Of a stretch of DNA of 5,868 nucleotides, positions 5,081 through 5,868 are shown one piece after another. A program made the position numbers and the translations under genes. This stretch comes from Alphaproteobacteria bacterium HGW-Alphaproteobacteria-13 (GTDB lineage Bacteria; Pseudomonadota; Alphaproteobacteria; Sphingomonadales; Sphingomonadaceae): assembly GCA_002842935.1 (NCBI GenBank), contig PHEM01000207.1, positions 1 through 5,868 of the forward strand. The letters are read 5' to 3'. Every line of letters begins with the position of its first letter. The stretch's first letter is position 1. The notes beneath the pieces were generated by a model. That model searched no databases and was not told the DNA's origin. It saw nothing but the letters and a program-made list of their open reading frames with translations.

Positions 5081-5868
5081 CGCGCCGCCTCCGCCCACAA
5101 CTGCTCGGCGAGCGCGATCCCCGTCGCGCTGTCGGGATAGCTGATGCCGAACGCGGGCGTCTCGCGGACCAGCCGCATCAGCGCGTCGAACCCGGCCTCG
5201 CCCAGCGCGACATAGTTGGTCGACGCCTCGGTCAGCCGCACAAAGGCTTCGCCCGCGCCCATCGGGCGGATCGCCGCCGCGCCGCCGAAGCGCGGGAACA
5301 GCAACAGCGCCGGGCGCGCGGGTTCGTGCATCGCCGCGATCGCGTCGGCGCGCGGGATCAAGTGGCGGATATCGCCCTTCGGCGTGCCCGTCAGCAGCGG
5401 TCCCAGCCGCGCCGCATCGACGCGCGCGGCCATTTCCGCGATGGCGGCATTCTTCAGGCTGACGGCGCGCGGGAAGGCATAGGCATCGCCGCTCGCAGGA
5501 TCGATCAGCGTGAATTCGTCGCCCATCAGCCGCCATGCCCCTTCGCCGAGCAGCGCGGCGAGCGTCGATTTCCCGGAACCCGATTCGCCCGACAGGATCA
5601 GCGCTCTGCCGTCTCGCGCGGCGGCGCTCGCGTGCAGCAACATATGCCGCCGCCAGCCGAGCGCGACTTGCAGGTTCATCCCCATCTCCGCCGCCAGCAA
5701 GCCCATCGACAGCGGCAAGGGCAGCGCGTCGGGAATGACGAAATCGCCGCCGATGTGCACGGAGGGACGCAGCCAGCGCCGCCACGGCCGCGCCGCGAAC
5801 AGGCGCACCGCCGCATCGGCGGGGCGGCCCTCGTCCTTGGGATAGGCGGCATAGAGGCGGGCGAGCGC
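5077..5868 (-). CDS. HprK-related kinase A (HPr-rel-A system), 5' end outside window
   Basis: The frame is open to the right edge, giving 263 visible residues; the true start is beyond it. A GTG at 5806-5808 is possible but unlikely, because the residues before it (ALARLYAAYPKDEGRPAD by composition) match the N-terminal part expected of the family. In the visible fragment, LLHASAAARDG (77-87) precedes a P-loop, LSGESGSGKSTL (92-103), then RLMGDEFTLI (113-122) with an acidic pair like the catalytic/Walker B region of HPr kinase, and FPRAVSLKN (132-140). These match the nucleotide-binding core of HPr(Ser) kinase/phosphatase relatives that occur with a PqqD-like protein and a nucleotidyltransferase. 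The likely reaction is phosphorylation of a peptide or small protein; the substrate is unknown and no HPr gene is in the window. The stop overlaps the nucleotidyltransferase start. The family call is from memory of its motifs. Confidence 0.85.
   Translation of the reverse strand, partial: ALARLYAAYPKDEGRPADAAVRLFAARPWRRWLRPSVHIGGDFVIPDALPLPLSMGLLAAEMGMNLQVALGWRRHMLLHASAAARDGRALILSGESGSGKSTLAALLGEGAWRLMGDEFTLIDPASGDAYAFPRAVSLKNAAIAEMAARVDAARLGPLLTGTPKGDIRHLIPRADAIAAMHEPARPALLLFPRFGGAAAIRPMGAGEAFVRLTEASTNYVALGEAGFDALMRLVRETPAFGISYPDSATGIALAEQLWAEAAR
5088..5092 (-). promoter_or_regulatory. Shine-Dalgarno GGAGG deciding the GTG start of the nucleotidyltransferase
   Basis: GGAGG on the minus strand, 7 bases before the GTG at 5078-5080 and inside the last codons of the kinase gene. 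It marks where the nucleotidyltransferase really begins, against the much longer open frame. Confidence 0.75.

Noticed and set aside
3692..5140. Plus-strand open frame of 482 codons over the hairpin and nucleotidyltransferase.
   Set aside because: It begins inside the phosphatase gene in another frame, crosses the repeat, and is antisense to supported genes.
5081..5785. Apparent N-terminal extension of the nucleotidyltransferase, suggesting a fusion protein.
   Set aside because: This stretch encodes the HprK-related kinase in another frame; the extension is Arg/Ala-rich noise, and GTG 5078-5080 with GGAGG gives a clear start.

Overview
The window is GC-rich (roughly two thirds G+C) and fully packed with genes. 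It most likely comes from an alphaproteobacterium of the order Sphingomonadales. This rests on codon use, on glmU facing a Gph-type phosphatase, on an HprK-related kinase plus nucleotidyltransferase pair, and on a long dyad repeat containing GTCGAGCGAAGTCGAGACAC, a type I associate with sphingomonad genomes. No species can be named from sequence alone.

Left block, all on the minus strand, read from 3225 down to 1: glmU (UDP-GlcNAc synthesis), a small uncharacterised gene coupled to glmU, a ribbon-helix-helix antitoxin, a PIN-domain VapC toxin, then the first 241 codons of glmS, which runs off the left edge. GlmS makes glucosamine-6-phosphate and GlmU turns glucosamine-1-phosphate into UDP-GlcNAc, so the outer genes belong to one cell-wall precursor pathway. 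A toxin-antitoxin module sits between them. The module has its own sigma70-like promoter in an AT-rich island (1528-1562) built around two identical 10-bp palindromes. The predicted transcript start falls on the antitoxin ATG, so its mRNA may be leaderless.

Centre, plus strand: a HAD-family phosphatase of the Gph type (3285-3947), divergent from glmU across about 59 bp. It is followed by a 119-bp convergent intergenic region with a 27-bp perfect inverted repeat (3968-3994 / 4015-4041).

Right block, minus strand: a kinase related to HPr kinase (P-loop present, 5' end cut by the right edge), translationally coupled to a nucleotidyltransferase-family protein. This matches two parts of the so-called HPr-rel-A system, whose usual third part is a small PqqD-like protein. 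That protein is not in the window but would be expected just beyond the right edge. The function of the system is unknown, and it is the strongest candidate here for undescribed biology.

Three same-strand gene junctions (glmU/small gene, antitoxin/toxin, kinase/nucleotidyltransferase) are all four-base GTGA overlaps. No rRNA, tRNA, CRISPR array or insertion sequence was seen, and there is no gene-free stretch over 300 bases.
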